A DNA stretch of 64,000 bases, taken from positions 82,371 through 146,370 of the forward strand of contig QFZU02000027.1 in NCBI GenBank assembly GCA_003260025.2. The letters are read 5' to 3'. How positions within the stretch are numbered: the first letter of the stretch is position 1; each line of letters begins with the position of its first letter. Of the stretch, positions 37,113 to 45,091 are shown one piece after another. The notes beneath the pieces were generated by a model that saw only the letters and a program-made list of their open reading frames with translations, had not been told where the DNA came from and did not search any database. A program made the position numbers and the translations under genes. This DNA comes from Microbispora triticiradicis. GTDB taxonomy: Bacteria; Actinomycetota; Actinomycetes; Streptosporangiales; Streptosporangiaceae.

Positions 37113-38006
37113 GTGAAGCGAGCATTCATGGCGCTGGCGTGCGCCGCGACGGCCGCGCTCGTCGCGCCCGCCGTCGCCGCCCCCGCCCATGCGCAGACCC
37201 CCACGGGAAGCCGGGCGCGGCCCGCGAACCCGGTGGCGGCGCTCAAGAAGCAGTTCGTTCCCGGCCGCGGCGTACGCGTCGTCTCGTCCGCCAGGTTGAA
37301 CTACGGCGGCCTGATCGACGTCAAGTCCGGCGCGAAGGGCGTCGTCGGGTTCGGCCGGTCCGGGGTCGCGTCCTCCGACATCACCACCAAGACCAACTAC
37401 GGTGGCGGACTGGGCGACGACGACGAGCTCAAGGGTCTCAACGACCCGATGCGGACCATCACCGTCGGCCGGACGGCGTACGTCTCCGGAGGCGTCTACG
37501 CGGACCTGCTGCCCGACGGCAAGTCGTGGCTGCGCCTGCCCGGGCAGGACCCGGACGCGGCGCTGACCGGCCTCGGCGGCTTCGTCAACCCGCTCGACCC
37601 GCGTGCCCTCCAGGCGGTCCTCGCGACCACCAAGGCCAAGGGCGCGGGCGGTGTCGTCAACGGCGCGCGGACCACGCTCTACCGGGGCACGATCACGGTG
37701 AAGCAGCTCGCCGCGGTGGTGCCGTCGCTGCGCAAGGGCCTGCCCTCCAGCATGTCGAAGGGCGTGATCAGCTGGAGGCTGTGGATCGGCGGAGACCAGC
37801 TCGTCCGCAAGGTGTCCAGCTCGATGACGACGACCTTGAAGGTCAAGAAGACGAGCATCGGCATCGAGATGAGCAGCACGACCGCCTTCGGCGGCTGGGG
37901 CGGGAAGGTCACGGTGAAGGCGCCGCCGAAGGACCAGGTCGCCAGCACCTCGGACATCGACGGCAGCGTGCCGGACCTGCCGCAGGTCATCGACCTGGGC
38001 GACTGA
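37113..38006 (+). CDS. Secreted protein of unknown function (possible LppX/LolA-like fold)
   Basis: A 297-residue exported protein starting at GTG 37113 (GGGAGGAAC upstream). It has a basic N-terminus, hydrophobic core and APAHAQ cleavage site, with no lipobox. The mature part is rich in short beta-type stretches (GRTAYVSGGVYADLLP, SWRLWIGGDQLVRKVSSSM, TLKVKKTSIGIEMSST), a pattern like LppX/LprG and LolA proteins that carry lipids, in particular the W-x-W-I-x-x-x-x-L-V turn. That fold is an inference. It is divergent from a MarR gene. Confidence 0.6.
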   Translation: MKRAFMALACAATAALVAPAVAAPAHAQTPTGSRARPANPVAALKKQFVPGRGVRVVSSARLNYGGLIDVKSGAKGVVGFGRSGVASSDITTKTNYGGGLGDDDELKGLNDPMRTITVGRTAYVSGGVYADLLPDGKSWLRLPGQDPDAALTGLGGFVNPLDPRALQAVLATTKAKGAGGVVNGARTTLYRGTITVKQLAAVVPSLRKGLPSSMSKGVISWRLWIGGDQLVRKVSSSMTTTLKVKKTSIGIEMSSTTAFGGWGGKVTVKAPPKDQVASTSDIDGSVPDLPQVIDLGD

Positions 38007-38040
38007 TCGGCGCACGGACGCCCGCGGCGGCCGGGCTCCC

Positions 38041-38146
38041 CGCCCGGCCGCCGCTCAGCGCCTGACGGCCGCCGCCCACAACCGCCCGGCCGCCGCTCAG
38101 CGCCTGACGGCCGCCGCCCACAACCGCCCGGCCGCCGCTCAGCGCC
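38041..38146. repeat. 42-bp tandem repeat, about 2.5 copies
   Basis: A 42-bp unit starting CGCCCGGCCGCCGCTCAGCG is repeated at 38041-38082 and 38083-38124, with a third partial copy to 38146. It lies between the secreted-protein gene and the end of pcrA. The units contain self-complementary CGGCCG segments. Copy number may vary between strains. Confidence 0.85.
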
Positions 38147-38180
38147 TTCCAACCCGCGCTCAGAGGCTCCCTGCCGCCGC

Positions 38181-40466
38181 TCAGAGCTTCTCGATGGGCG
38201 CGTAGGCGAGCAGCAGGGTCTTCTCCCCGTCCCCACCGAAGTCGATCTTCACTCGGGTCTTCTCGGCGACGCCGTCCACGCTGACGACCGTGCCCAGCCC
38301 GAAGCTGTCGTGGGTGACGCGGTCGCCGGGCGACAGGCTCGGCATCTGACGGCCGCCCGCCTTGGGCGCCGGCGCCGTACGGGCGGAGGGGCGGGAGGTC
38401 GCGGCGGACCAGGCGGTCTTGCCGGGGTCGCCGCGCCACTCGACCAGGTCGCCCGGCACCTCCGACAGGAAGCGCGAGGCCGGGTTGAACGACGGCGCCC
38501 CCCACGAGGACCGCACCGCCGAGCGGGACAGGTAGAGCCGCTGCTTGGCCCGGGTGATGCCGACGTACGCCAGCCTGCGCTCCTCCTCCAGTTCCTTCGG
38601 GTCGCTGAGCGAGCGCATGTGGGGGAAGACCCCGTCCTCCATGCCCGTGAGGAACACCACGGGGAACTCCAGGCCCTTGGCGGTGTGCAGGGTCATCAGC
38701 GTGACCACCCCGCCGTGCTCGCCGGTCTCGGGGGCGCGATCGCCCGGGGGGACGACCCCCGCGTTCCCGCCCGGGATCTGGTCGGCGTCGGCGACCAGCG
38801 AGACCTGCTCCAGGAAGTCGACGAGCGTGCCCTCCGGGTTGGCCTCCTCGAACTCGGCGGCCACCGAGATCAGCTCGTTGAGGTTCTCCAGGCGGCTCTC
38901 GTCCTGCGGATCGCCCGAGGTCTCCAGCTCCGTGCGGTAGCCGGTGACGCGGAGCACCTCCTCCGCGAGGTCGGAGAGCGGAAGCTCCTTGGCCCGCAAC
39001 TCCTCCAGCATCGCGACGAAGTCCCTGATCGCGTTGAGCGACCGGGTGGCCAGCCCCGGAGCCTCGCCGGCCCGGCGCAGTCCCTCCCAGAAGCCGATGC
39101 GCTCCCGGTTCGCGAACGCCTCGACCATCGCCTCGGCCCGGTCGCCGATGCCGCGCTTGGGCACGTTGAGGACCCGCCGCAGCGACACCGTGTCGTTCGG
39201 GTTGGCCAGGACCCGCAGGTAGGCGAGCAGGTCCTTGACCTCCTTGCGTTCGTAGAACCGCACCCCGCCCACGACCTTGTACGGCAGGCCGGTGCGGATG
39301 AAGATCTCCTCGAAGACGCGGGATGCGGCGTTCGTGCGGTAGAAGATCGCTACGTCGCCCGGCGTGACGTCGTGGTCGTCGCAGAGCCGGTCGATCTCCT
39401 GTGCGACGAACATGGCCTCGTCGTGCTCGTTGTCGGCCGCGTAACCGATGATCTTCGAACCCGCGCCCTGGTCGGACCACAGGTTCTTCGGCTTGCGGCC
39501 CTCGTTGCGGGAGATGACCGAGTTGGCGGCGTTCAGGATCGTCTGCGTGGAGCGGTAGTTCTGCTCCAGCAGGATCGTCCGGGCGTCCGGGTAGTCGCGC
39601 TCGAACTCCAGGATGTTGCGGATCGTCGCGCCGCGGAAGGCGTAGATCGACTGGTCGGCGTCGCCGACGACGACCAGTTCGGCGGGCTCGACGCCCTCGC
39701 GCACCACGTCGCCGTCTGCGGTGCGCACCTCGGGCCGCCCGACCAGCTCCCGGATCAGCGTGTACTGCGCGTGGTTGGTGTCCTGGTACTCGTCGACCAT
39801 CACGTGCCGGAACCTGCGCCGGTAGTGCTCGGCCACGTCGGGGAAGAGCTGGAACAACGTGACCGTCAGCATGATCAGGTCGTCGAAGTCCATCGCGCCG
39901 GCCTCGGTGAGCCGCCGCTGGTAGGTGCGGTAGGCCTCGGCGAGCGTGCGCTCCAGGTGCGTCGACGCCCGGTCGGCCGCCGTCTCGTAGTCGATCAGCT
40001 CGTTCTTGAAGTTGCTGACCTGGGCCGAGAACGACCGCGGCGGATAGCGCTTGGGATCGAGGTCGAGCTCGCGGCAGACCATCGCCATGAGCCGCTGGGA
40101 GTCGGCCTGGTCGTAGATCGAGAAGCTGGAGGAGAAGCCCAGCCGCTTGGCCTCGCGCCGCAGGATCCGCACGCAGGCGCTGTGGAACGTCATCACCCAC
40201 ATCGCCCTGGACCTCGGGCCGATCAGCTTGTCGACCCGCTCCTTCATCTCGCGGGCGGCCTTGTTGGTGAAGGTGATCGCGAGGATCTCCCCGGGCTGGA
40301 CGCCGCGTTCCGCCAGCAGGTAGGCGATGCGGTGGGTCAGCACCCGGGTCTTCCCGGAGCCCGCCCCCGCGACGATCAGCAGGGGGCTGCCCTGGTGGGT
40401 CACGGCGTCCCGCTGCTGCGGGTTGAGGCCGTCGAGCAAGGGATGGGTGGCGGCTCCGATGGACAC
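38181..40466 (-). CDS. pcrA: ATP-dependent DNA helicase UvrD/PcrA
   Basis: Superfamily 1 3'-5' helicase of 761 residues acting in excision repair and replication-fork clearance. It shows NPQQRDAV (Q motif), Walker A AGAGSGKTRVL, YQDTN (motif II), GDADQSIYAFRGA (III), LEQNYRST (IV), VTLMTLHTAKGLEFPVVF (V) and VGITRAKQRLYL (VI). The C-terminus ends in a small Tudor-like part (LSPGDRVTHDSFGLGTVVSV), as in Gram-positive PcrA that contacts RNA polymerase. I chose GTG 40466; an upstream ATG adds 17 unlike residues. It is divergent from the PIG-L gene. Confidence 0.95.
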   Translation of the reverse strand: MSIGAATHPLLDGLNPQQRDAVTHQGSPLLIVAGAGSGKTRVLTHRIAYLLAERGVQPGEILAITFTNKAAREMKERVDKLIGPRSRAMWVMTFHSACVRILRREAKRLGFSSSFSIYDQADSQRLMAMVCRELDLDPKRYPPRSFSAQVSNFKNELIDYETAADRASTHLERTLAEAYRTYQRRLTEAGAMDFDDLIMLTVTLFQLFPDVAEHYRRRFRHVMVDEYQDTNHAQYTLIRELVGRPEVRTADGDVVREGVEPAELVVVGDADQSIYAFRGATIRNILEFERDYPDARTILLEQNYRSTQTILNAANSVISRNEGRKPKNLWSDQGAGSKIIGYAADNEHDEAMFVAQEIDRLCDDHDVTPGDVAIFYRTNAASRVFEEIFIRTGLPYKVVGGVRFYERKEVKDLLAYLRVLANPNDTVSLRRVLNVPKRGIGDRAEAMVEAFANRERIGFWEGLRRAGEAPGLATRSLNAIRDFVAMLEELRAKELPLSDLAEEVLRVTGYRTELETSGDPQDESRLENLNELISVAAEFEEANPEGTLVDFLEQVSLVADADQIPGGNAGVVPPGDRAPETGEHGGVVTLMTLHTAKGLEFPVVFLTGMEDGVFPHMRSLSDPKELEEERRLAYVGITRAKQRLYLSRSAVRSSWGAPSFNPASRFLSEVPGDLVEWRGDPGKTAWSAATSRPSARTAPAPKAGGRQMPSLSPGDRVTHDSFGLGTVVSVDGVAEKTRVKIDFGGDGEKTLLLAYAPIEKL

Positions 40467-40558
40467 GTCCCTAGGGTATGACTGCCCACCGACATCCGGA
40501 GCCCACTCACCCGGCAAGGCCCGTTTAAGGTAATTGCCGGACCATGAGGAGGTTGCCC

Positions 40559-41278
40559 GTGCTGGACGAGGCGGAAATCCGCAAAGTGCTGGTCGTCGTC
40601 GCGCACCCCGACGACATCGACTTCGGCGGGGCGGGAACGATCGCCAGGCTGACCGAGGCGGGGGCCGAGGTCGTGTACTGCCTGGTCACCGATGGCGACG
40701 CGGGCGGATTCGACCGTCTGGTGGACAACGGCGGCATGGCGGCGCTGCGCCGGGCCGAGCAGACGGCGGCGGCCAAGTGCGTGGGCGTCGGCGACCTGCG
40801 CTTCCTGGGATACCAGGACGGGATGGTCGAGCAGACGCTCGGCCTGCGCCGCGACATCACGCGGGTGATCCGCCAGGTCCGGCCGGACCTGGTCGTCACC
40901 TCGACCCCCGACCGCAACTACGAGCGGCTCGGGCCGAGCCACCCCGACCACCGGGCCGTCGGCGGCGCCACCCTCGACGCGGTCTATCCCGACGCCCGCA
41001 ACCCGTACGCCTTCCCCGAACTGCTCACCGACGAGGGCCTGGAGGCCTGGACGGTGCGCGAGGTGTGGCTGAGCGGCGGGATGGCCGTGAACCACTACGT
41101 CGACGTGACCTCCACAGTGGACCGGAAGGTCGCCGCCCTGCGCGCCCACGAGAGCCAGACCGCGCACATCCCCGACCTGGACGGCATGATCAAGGGCTGG
41201 CTCTCCGCCAACGCCGCCGCCGCAGGCCTCCCCGAGGGCTCGTACGCCGAGGCGTTCCAGCGGGTCGTCACCGCCTGA
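40559..41278 (+). CDS. PIG-L/LmbE-family deacetylase
   Basis: Zinc-dependent N-deacetylase of 239 residues. The metal motif AHPDDIDFGGAGT near residue 17 and HPDHRAVG near 131 supply the histidine and aspartate ligands. The family includes MshB of mycothiol synthesis and several antibiotic and sugar deacetylases. The start is GTG 40559, since AGGAGG (40547-40552) lies six bases before it; an ATG at 40544 overlaps that site. Its end overlaps the CPBP gene tail-to-tail by 11 bases. The substrate is not shown by context. Confidence 0.87.
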   Translation: MLDEAEIRKVLVVVAHPDDIDFGGAGTIARLTEAGAEVVYCLVTDGDAGGFDRLVDNGGMAALRRAEQTAAAKCVGVGDLRFLGYQDGMVEQTLGLRRDITRVIRQVRPDLVVTSTPDRNYERLGPSHPDHRAVGGATLDAVYPDARNPYAFPELLTDEGLEAWTVREVWLSGGMAVNHYVDVTSTVDRKVAALRAHESQTAHIPDLDGMIKGWLSANAAAAGLPEGSYAEAFQRVVTA

Positions 41279-42029
41279 GCGGGGCGGCGGGGCCGGCGCT
41301 CCGGTCGTCCAGGCGGCGGGCGGCCCGGGCGGCGGCGTAGCCGAGGGAGTTCGTCGCCACGTGCAGCAGCGCAGGGGCGAGCAGACCGGCGCGGTGGCGG
41401 AGCCCGTGGAACACCAGCCCCGCCAGCGCGGTGGACGCCACCGTCCCCGCCACCAGCCGCCCCGCCTCCACACCGCCCCGGCGGCCGTCACCCGGGGCGG
41501 GGTCCTCCCCCGCCGTCAGGCGTCCGAGGGCGGGGTTGGCCCGCGCCATGTCGAGCGCGGGCAGCACGTGCCACACCCCGAACAGCGCGGCCGAGGCGGC
41601 GACCGCCGTACGCGCGGGCAGGACCCGGCCGAGCAGGGCCGGGAGCACGCCGCGGAAACCGACCTCCTCCAGCAGCACGGTCCCGAAGGGCACCTGGACC
41701 AGGGCCTCCTCCAGCACCCGGCGACGCGACAGCGCCAGCGCCCGCTGGTCGTGGAACAACGGCCGGGTCCGGGGCAGCGCCACGCCGGCCGCGTACCCCG
41801 CGGCGACGGCGGCGGCGAGCGCCCCGCCTGTCGCGGCGCCCGCGCGGGCGTCCCGGAAGCCCAGCTCATGCCGGGTCAGCCCGGCCCGCCGGGCGATCAG
41901 CAGGAGCGCGCCGGTCGCGGCGGCGGACGTCACCGGGGCCCAGCGCCGGGCGACGCGGTTGTTGAGCAGGTTCGCCGCGGCGAGCACGCCGAGACCCGTC
42001 GCGATCGTCCGCCTCACGCCGTCCTCCAC
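41268..42029 (-). CDS. CPBP-family intramembrane metalloprotease
   Basis: A 253-residue membrane protein of the CAAX protease/bacteriocin-processing (Abi) family with about six to eight helices. The signature glutamates lie in LLEEVGFRGVLPALLG (EExxxR), the histidine in FGVWHVLPALDMA, and the last helix carries GLVFHGLRHRAGLLAPALLHV followed by NSLGY. Such proteases cut within the membrane; targets in actinomycetes are mostly unknown. Start GTG. A charged, Gly-rich insertion (GRLTAGEDPAPGDGRRGG) lies between the histidine motifs. Confidence 0.87.
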   Translation of the reverse strand: MEDGVRRTIATGLGVLAAANLLNNRVARRWAPVTSAAATGALLLIARRAGLTRHELGFRDARAGAATGGALAAAVAAGYAAGVALPRTRPLFHDQRALALSRRRVLEEALVQVPFGTVLLEEVGFRGVLPALLGRVLPARTAVAASAALFGVWHVLPALDMARANPALGRLTAGEDPAPGDGRRGGVEAGRLVAGTVASTALAGLVFHGLRHRAGLLAPALLHVATNSLGYAAARAARRLDDRSAGPAAPLRR

Positions 42030-42193
42030 CGCCTTCGCACGTGCCCCGCCATCACATCACGCCGCATCGCCACTGTGACCCGCCACGCTCCGCCCGCCGC
42101 GCCGCATCGTGCTCCGCCTCACCGTGCTCCGCCTCGCCGTGCGCCGGCCCCGGCGCGCCGTCCGGCATGCCCGTACACGACGGTCATGGGGGA

Positions 42194-42877
42194 TCAGCAG
42201 GCCCCCACGCCCTCGTTGTAGCCCTGGGCGAAGTACCCCTGCCGCTGCTGCGGAGTGCCGTGCGCGTCGGGCGCCCACCAGGCGTCGGTGGGGTCGCCGG
42301 CCGCTTCGAGGTTGACGAGCAGTTCCTCCTCGTCGCCCTCCTCGGCCCGCAGCGCCCGCGCCTGGATGAGGCCGCCGAGCGTGGCGCCCGCGTAGCAGTC
42401 GGCCTGAAGCTCCCGCTGCACGTTGTAGCGGAAGTCGTCCACGAGCTGGGCCTGGACCGCGTGCCCCAGTTCATGCGGGATCACCACGTAGACCGCGCCG
42501 TCGCCCATCCGGTCGTACATCGCCTTCAGCCAGGCGGCGTCGTAGGCGACGAAGTGCCCGTACGGGCAGTAGAAGGCGTTCTCCGGCACGGCCTGCTGCC
42601 CGCCGCAGTCGGGACCGTCGTTCCCCTCGTACGCGACGAAGCGGGTGATCGGGCGGTAGGTCTCCCCACTCTGGCCGAAGCGGTTCGCCCAGAACCACTC
42701 GGTGAGGCACCGGGCGAGCTTCACGTCGCCGGGGAAGTCGTCGCCGGTGCCCTTGCACGGTGTCGCCCGGGCGCCGCCCTGCTGCGCGCGGTCCGGCGGA
42801 GGCGACCCGGCGAGCGTGCCGCAGGACGCGACCAGGGTCACCAGGAGGAAGAACGCGGCGAACGCTCGACGGGTCAT
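42194..42877 (-). CDS. Neutral zinc metallopeptidase lipoprotein (YpfJ family)
   Basis: A 227-residue extracytoplasmic protein. The signal ends with the lipobox LVASC, so it should be membrane-anchored. The body has YCPYGHFVAYDAAWLKAM and the zinc motif HELGHAVQAQ (HExxH), then QREQLADCYAG-like ELQADCYAGA carrying the third ligand region. Family members are about 280 residues with an N-terminal extension; this one is a short form. Four cysteines outside the lipobox could form disulfides. Substrates unknown. Confidence 0.87.
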   Translation of the reverse strand: MTRRAFAAFFLLVTLVASCGTLAGSPPPDRAQQGGARATPCKGTGDDFPGDVKLARCLTEWFWANRFGQSGETYRPITRFVAYEGNDGPDCGGQQAVPENAFYCPYGHFVAYDAAWLKAMYDRMGDGAVYVVIPHELGHAVQAQLVDDFRYNVQRELQADCYAGATLGGLIQARALRAEEGDEEELLVNLEAAGDPTDAWWAPDAHGTPQQRQGYFAQGYNEGVGAC

Positions 42878-42934
42878 TCCACTACTGCTACCCCAAATAT
42901 GGGGAAAAATTTCGCTAAGACCCGCCCTGAGTGG

Positions 42935-44395
42935 TCACACACTCCAGAGGTGGACGGGCTCGTTGGTGTGCATGTGGTCCAGGTAGCGCAGGGTCATCCG
43001 GCGCAGTGCCTCGTGGTCCCCGCCGAGCGCCCGGGCCGTCCTGACCTGCCAGTCAGCCCCCGTACGGCCGGTCACGCAGCGCCGCTCGATGATGCCGAGC
43101 AGCCGGTCGCGCTGGACCGGGTCGACCTCCCACAGGTCCAGCCCGTGATAGGCGAGGGGCAGCAGCCTGCGCAGGATCAGTTCGGCGGCGGGCACCTCCC
43201 CCAGGCCCGGCCAGTACAGGCGGGCGTCGAGGCCGTACCGCGCGGCGTTGCGGAGGTTGTCCTCGGCCGCGGCGAAGGACATGCGCGTCCACACGGGCCG
43301 TTCGGCCGACGGGAGCACCCGCATGAGCCCGTAGTAGAAGGCCGCGTTGGCGGCGATGTCCGCGACGGTCGGCCCGGCCGGTAACACCCGGTTCTCCACC
43401 CGCAGGTGCGGGACGCCGCCGGCCACGTCGTAGACGGGCCGGTTCCAGCGGTAGACGGTGCCGTTGTGCAGCCGGAGCTCGTGCAGCCCGGGCACTCCGC
43501 CGCCGTCCAGAACCTGCCTCGGGTCCTCCTCCTCGCACAGCGGCAGCAACGCGGGGAAGTAGCGGACGTTCTCCTCGAACAGATCGAAGACCGAGGTGAT
43601 CCACCGCTCCCCGAACCACACCCGGGGCCGCACGCCCTGGGCCTTCAGCTCCTCGGGACGGGTGTCGGTGGCCTGCTCGAACAGGCTGATCCTGGTCTCC
43701 CGCCACAGCTCCTTGCCGAACAGGAAGGGCGAGTTGGCCGCGACCGCCACCTGCGGGCCCGCGATGACCTGGGCCGCGTTCCAGTGGTCGGCGAACTTCT
43801 CCGGGCTCACCTGCAGGTGGAGCTGGACACTCGTGCACGCCGCCTCGGGGGTGATGCTGTCGGCGTAGGTGTCGAGCAGGTCGACGCCCTCGATGTGGAG
43901 GTGCAGGTCCTCGCCGCGGGCGGCGAAGATCTGCTCGTTCAGCAGCTTGTAGCGCGGATTGGCCGACAGCGTGCCCTCGCTGACGTCGGACTCGCGCAGG
44001 GTCGGCAGGATGCCGACCAGCATGAGCTGCCCGCCGACGCGGGCGGCCCGCTCCTGCCCGCGGTTGAGGCGGCGCCGTACGGACTCCTCCAGCAGCCGGC
44101 TGCCGTCGCCGGACAGCACCTGCGGCGGGACGTTGATCTCGACGTTGAACTGGCCCAGCTCGGTGGCCCAGTCGGGCTCGGCGATGGCGGCCAGGACCTC
44201 GGCGTTCTTCATGGCCGGCTCGCCCCGCGCGTCGACCAGGTTCAGCTCGATCTCCATGCCCATCAGCGGCCGCTCGAACTCGAACCGCGACCCCCGCAGC
44301 ATCTCCGCGAGGATCTCCAGCGACAGCTTGACCTTCTCCCGGTAGCGACGGCGGTCCTCCCGGGTGAAGGACACGGAGGGTACGTCACGGCCCAT
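42935..44395 (-). CDS. Glutamate-cysteine ligase family protein (GCS2, long form)
   Basis: A 486-residue ATP-dependent ligase. MGMEIELNLVD (about residues 45-55) is the GCS2 active-site start; FNVEINVPPQVL, HLHIEGVD and SVQLHLQVSPEKFADHWNAAQ carry metal- and nucleotide-binding residues, and LRVENRVLPAGPTVAD follows. It is longer than the YbdK-type paralogue at 1088-2260 and probably makes a different gamma-glutamyl compound. Actinomycetes rely on mycothiol, so glutathione synthesis is not certain. It is followed on the same strand by the metallopeptidase gene 58 bases later and stands upstream of nothing obviously related. Confidence 0.85.
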   Translation of the reverse strand: MGRDVPSVSFTREDRRRYREKVKLSLEILAEMLRGSRFEFERPLMGMEIELNLVDARGEPAMKNAEVLAAIAEPDWATELGQFNVEINVPPQVLSGDGSRLLEESVRRRLNRGQERAARVGGQLMLVGILPTLRESDVSEGTLSANPRYKLLNEQIFAARGEDLHLHIEGVDLLDTYADSITPEAACTSVQLHLQVSPEKFADHWNAAQVIAGPQVAVAANSPFLFGKELWRETRISLFEQATDTRPEELKAQGVRPRVWFGERWITSVFDLFEENVRYFPALLPLCEEEDPRQVLDGGGVPGLHELRLHNGTVYRWNRPVYDVAGGVPHLRVENRVLPAGPTVADIAANAAFYYGLMRVLPSAERPVWTRMSFAAAEDNLRNAARYGLDARLYWPGLGEVPAAELILRRLLPLAYHGLDLWEVDPVQRDRLLGIIERRCVTGRTGADWQVRTARALGGDHEALRRMTLRYLDHMHTNEPVHLWSV

Positions 44396-44452
44396 GCCCG
44401 AAGCGTCGCACGCCGAGGGGCGATCACACCAGACGGGCCGACACGGACGGGG

Positions 44453-45091
44453 TCAGACCAGGCGTCTGGCGGTGGCCCACCGCGACAGCTCGTGCCGGTT
44501 GGAGAGCTGCAGCTTGCGCAGCACGCTCGACACGTGGGTCTCAACGGTCTTCACCGAGATGAACAGCTCCTTGGCGATCTCCTTGTACGCGTAGCCGCGC
44601 GCGATCAGCCGCAGCACCTCACGCTCCCGCTGGGTGAGCGAGTCGAGCTCGGGATCGATGGGCGGCGCCTCGGTCGAGGCGAACGCGTCGAGCACGAACC
44701 CGGCCAGCCGCGGGGAGAACACCGCGTCGCCCTCCGACACCCGGACGATCGCGTCGGTCAGCTCGGCGCCGCTGATCGTCTTGGTCACGTAGCCCCGGGC
44801 GCCGCCCCGGATGACCCCGATCACGTCCTCGGCGGCGTCCGACACCGACAGCGCGAGGAAGCGCACCTGCGATCCCGAGCCGAGCACGCGCCGGAGCACC
44901 TCCTGGCCGCCGCCGCCCGGCATGTGCACGTCGAGCAGCACCACGTCGGGCGCCAGCTCGGCGATCGCCGAGACCGCCGACTCGACGTCCTCGGCCTCGC
45001 CGATGACCTGGATCGACGGGCCCAGCTCGGCCCGTACGCCGGACCGGAACAGCCGGTGGTCGTCGACGATCAGCACGCGTACGGTCTTCAT
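44453..45091 (-). CDS. NarL/LuxR-type response regulator, partner of the PspC histidine kinase
   Basis: A 212-residue two-domain regulator. The receiver (1-120) has IVDDHRLFRSGV, the phosphorylated aspartate in PDVVLLDVHMPG and the conserved lysine in GYVTKTIS. The C-terminal LuxR helix-turn-helix reads LTQREREVLRLIARGYAYKEIA and LFISVKTVETHVSSVLRKL. Its kinase is at 46489-47691 on the same strand, but a TnpB element lies between them. The current Shine-Dalgarno (GGAGG six bases before ATG) is provided by that element's left end. The palindrome at 47711 is a candidate binding site. Confidence 0.93.
   Translation of the reverse strand: MKTVRVLIVDDHRLFRSGVRAELGPSIQVIGEAEDVESAVSAIAELAPDVVLLDVHMPGGGGQEVLRRVLGSGSQVRFLALSVSDAAEDVIGVIRGGARGYVTKTISGAELTDAIVRVSEGDAVFSPRLAGFVLDAFASTEAPPIDPELDSLTQREREVLRLIARGYAYKEIAKELFISVKTVETHVSSVLRKLQLSNRHELSRWATARRLV
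45087..45091 (+). other. TAM/target motif TTCAT of the TnpB element
   Basis: The five bases TTCAT adjoin the left boundary of the TnpB element on the plus strand. They resemble TTGAT, the target-adjacent motif of the TnpB of ISDra2. On the minus strand they read ATGAA, which is the start codon and second-codon AA of the response regulator gene. Confidence 0.65.

Noticed and set aside
38310..40481. Plus-strand frame of about 720 codons opposite pcrA
   Set aside because: The minus strand has every helicase motif in order. The opposite frame is rich in Arg, Gly and Val and shows no family features.
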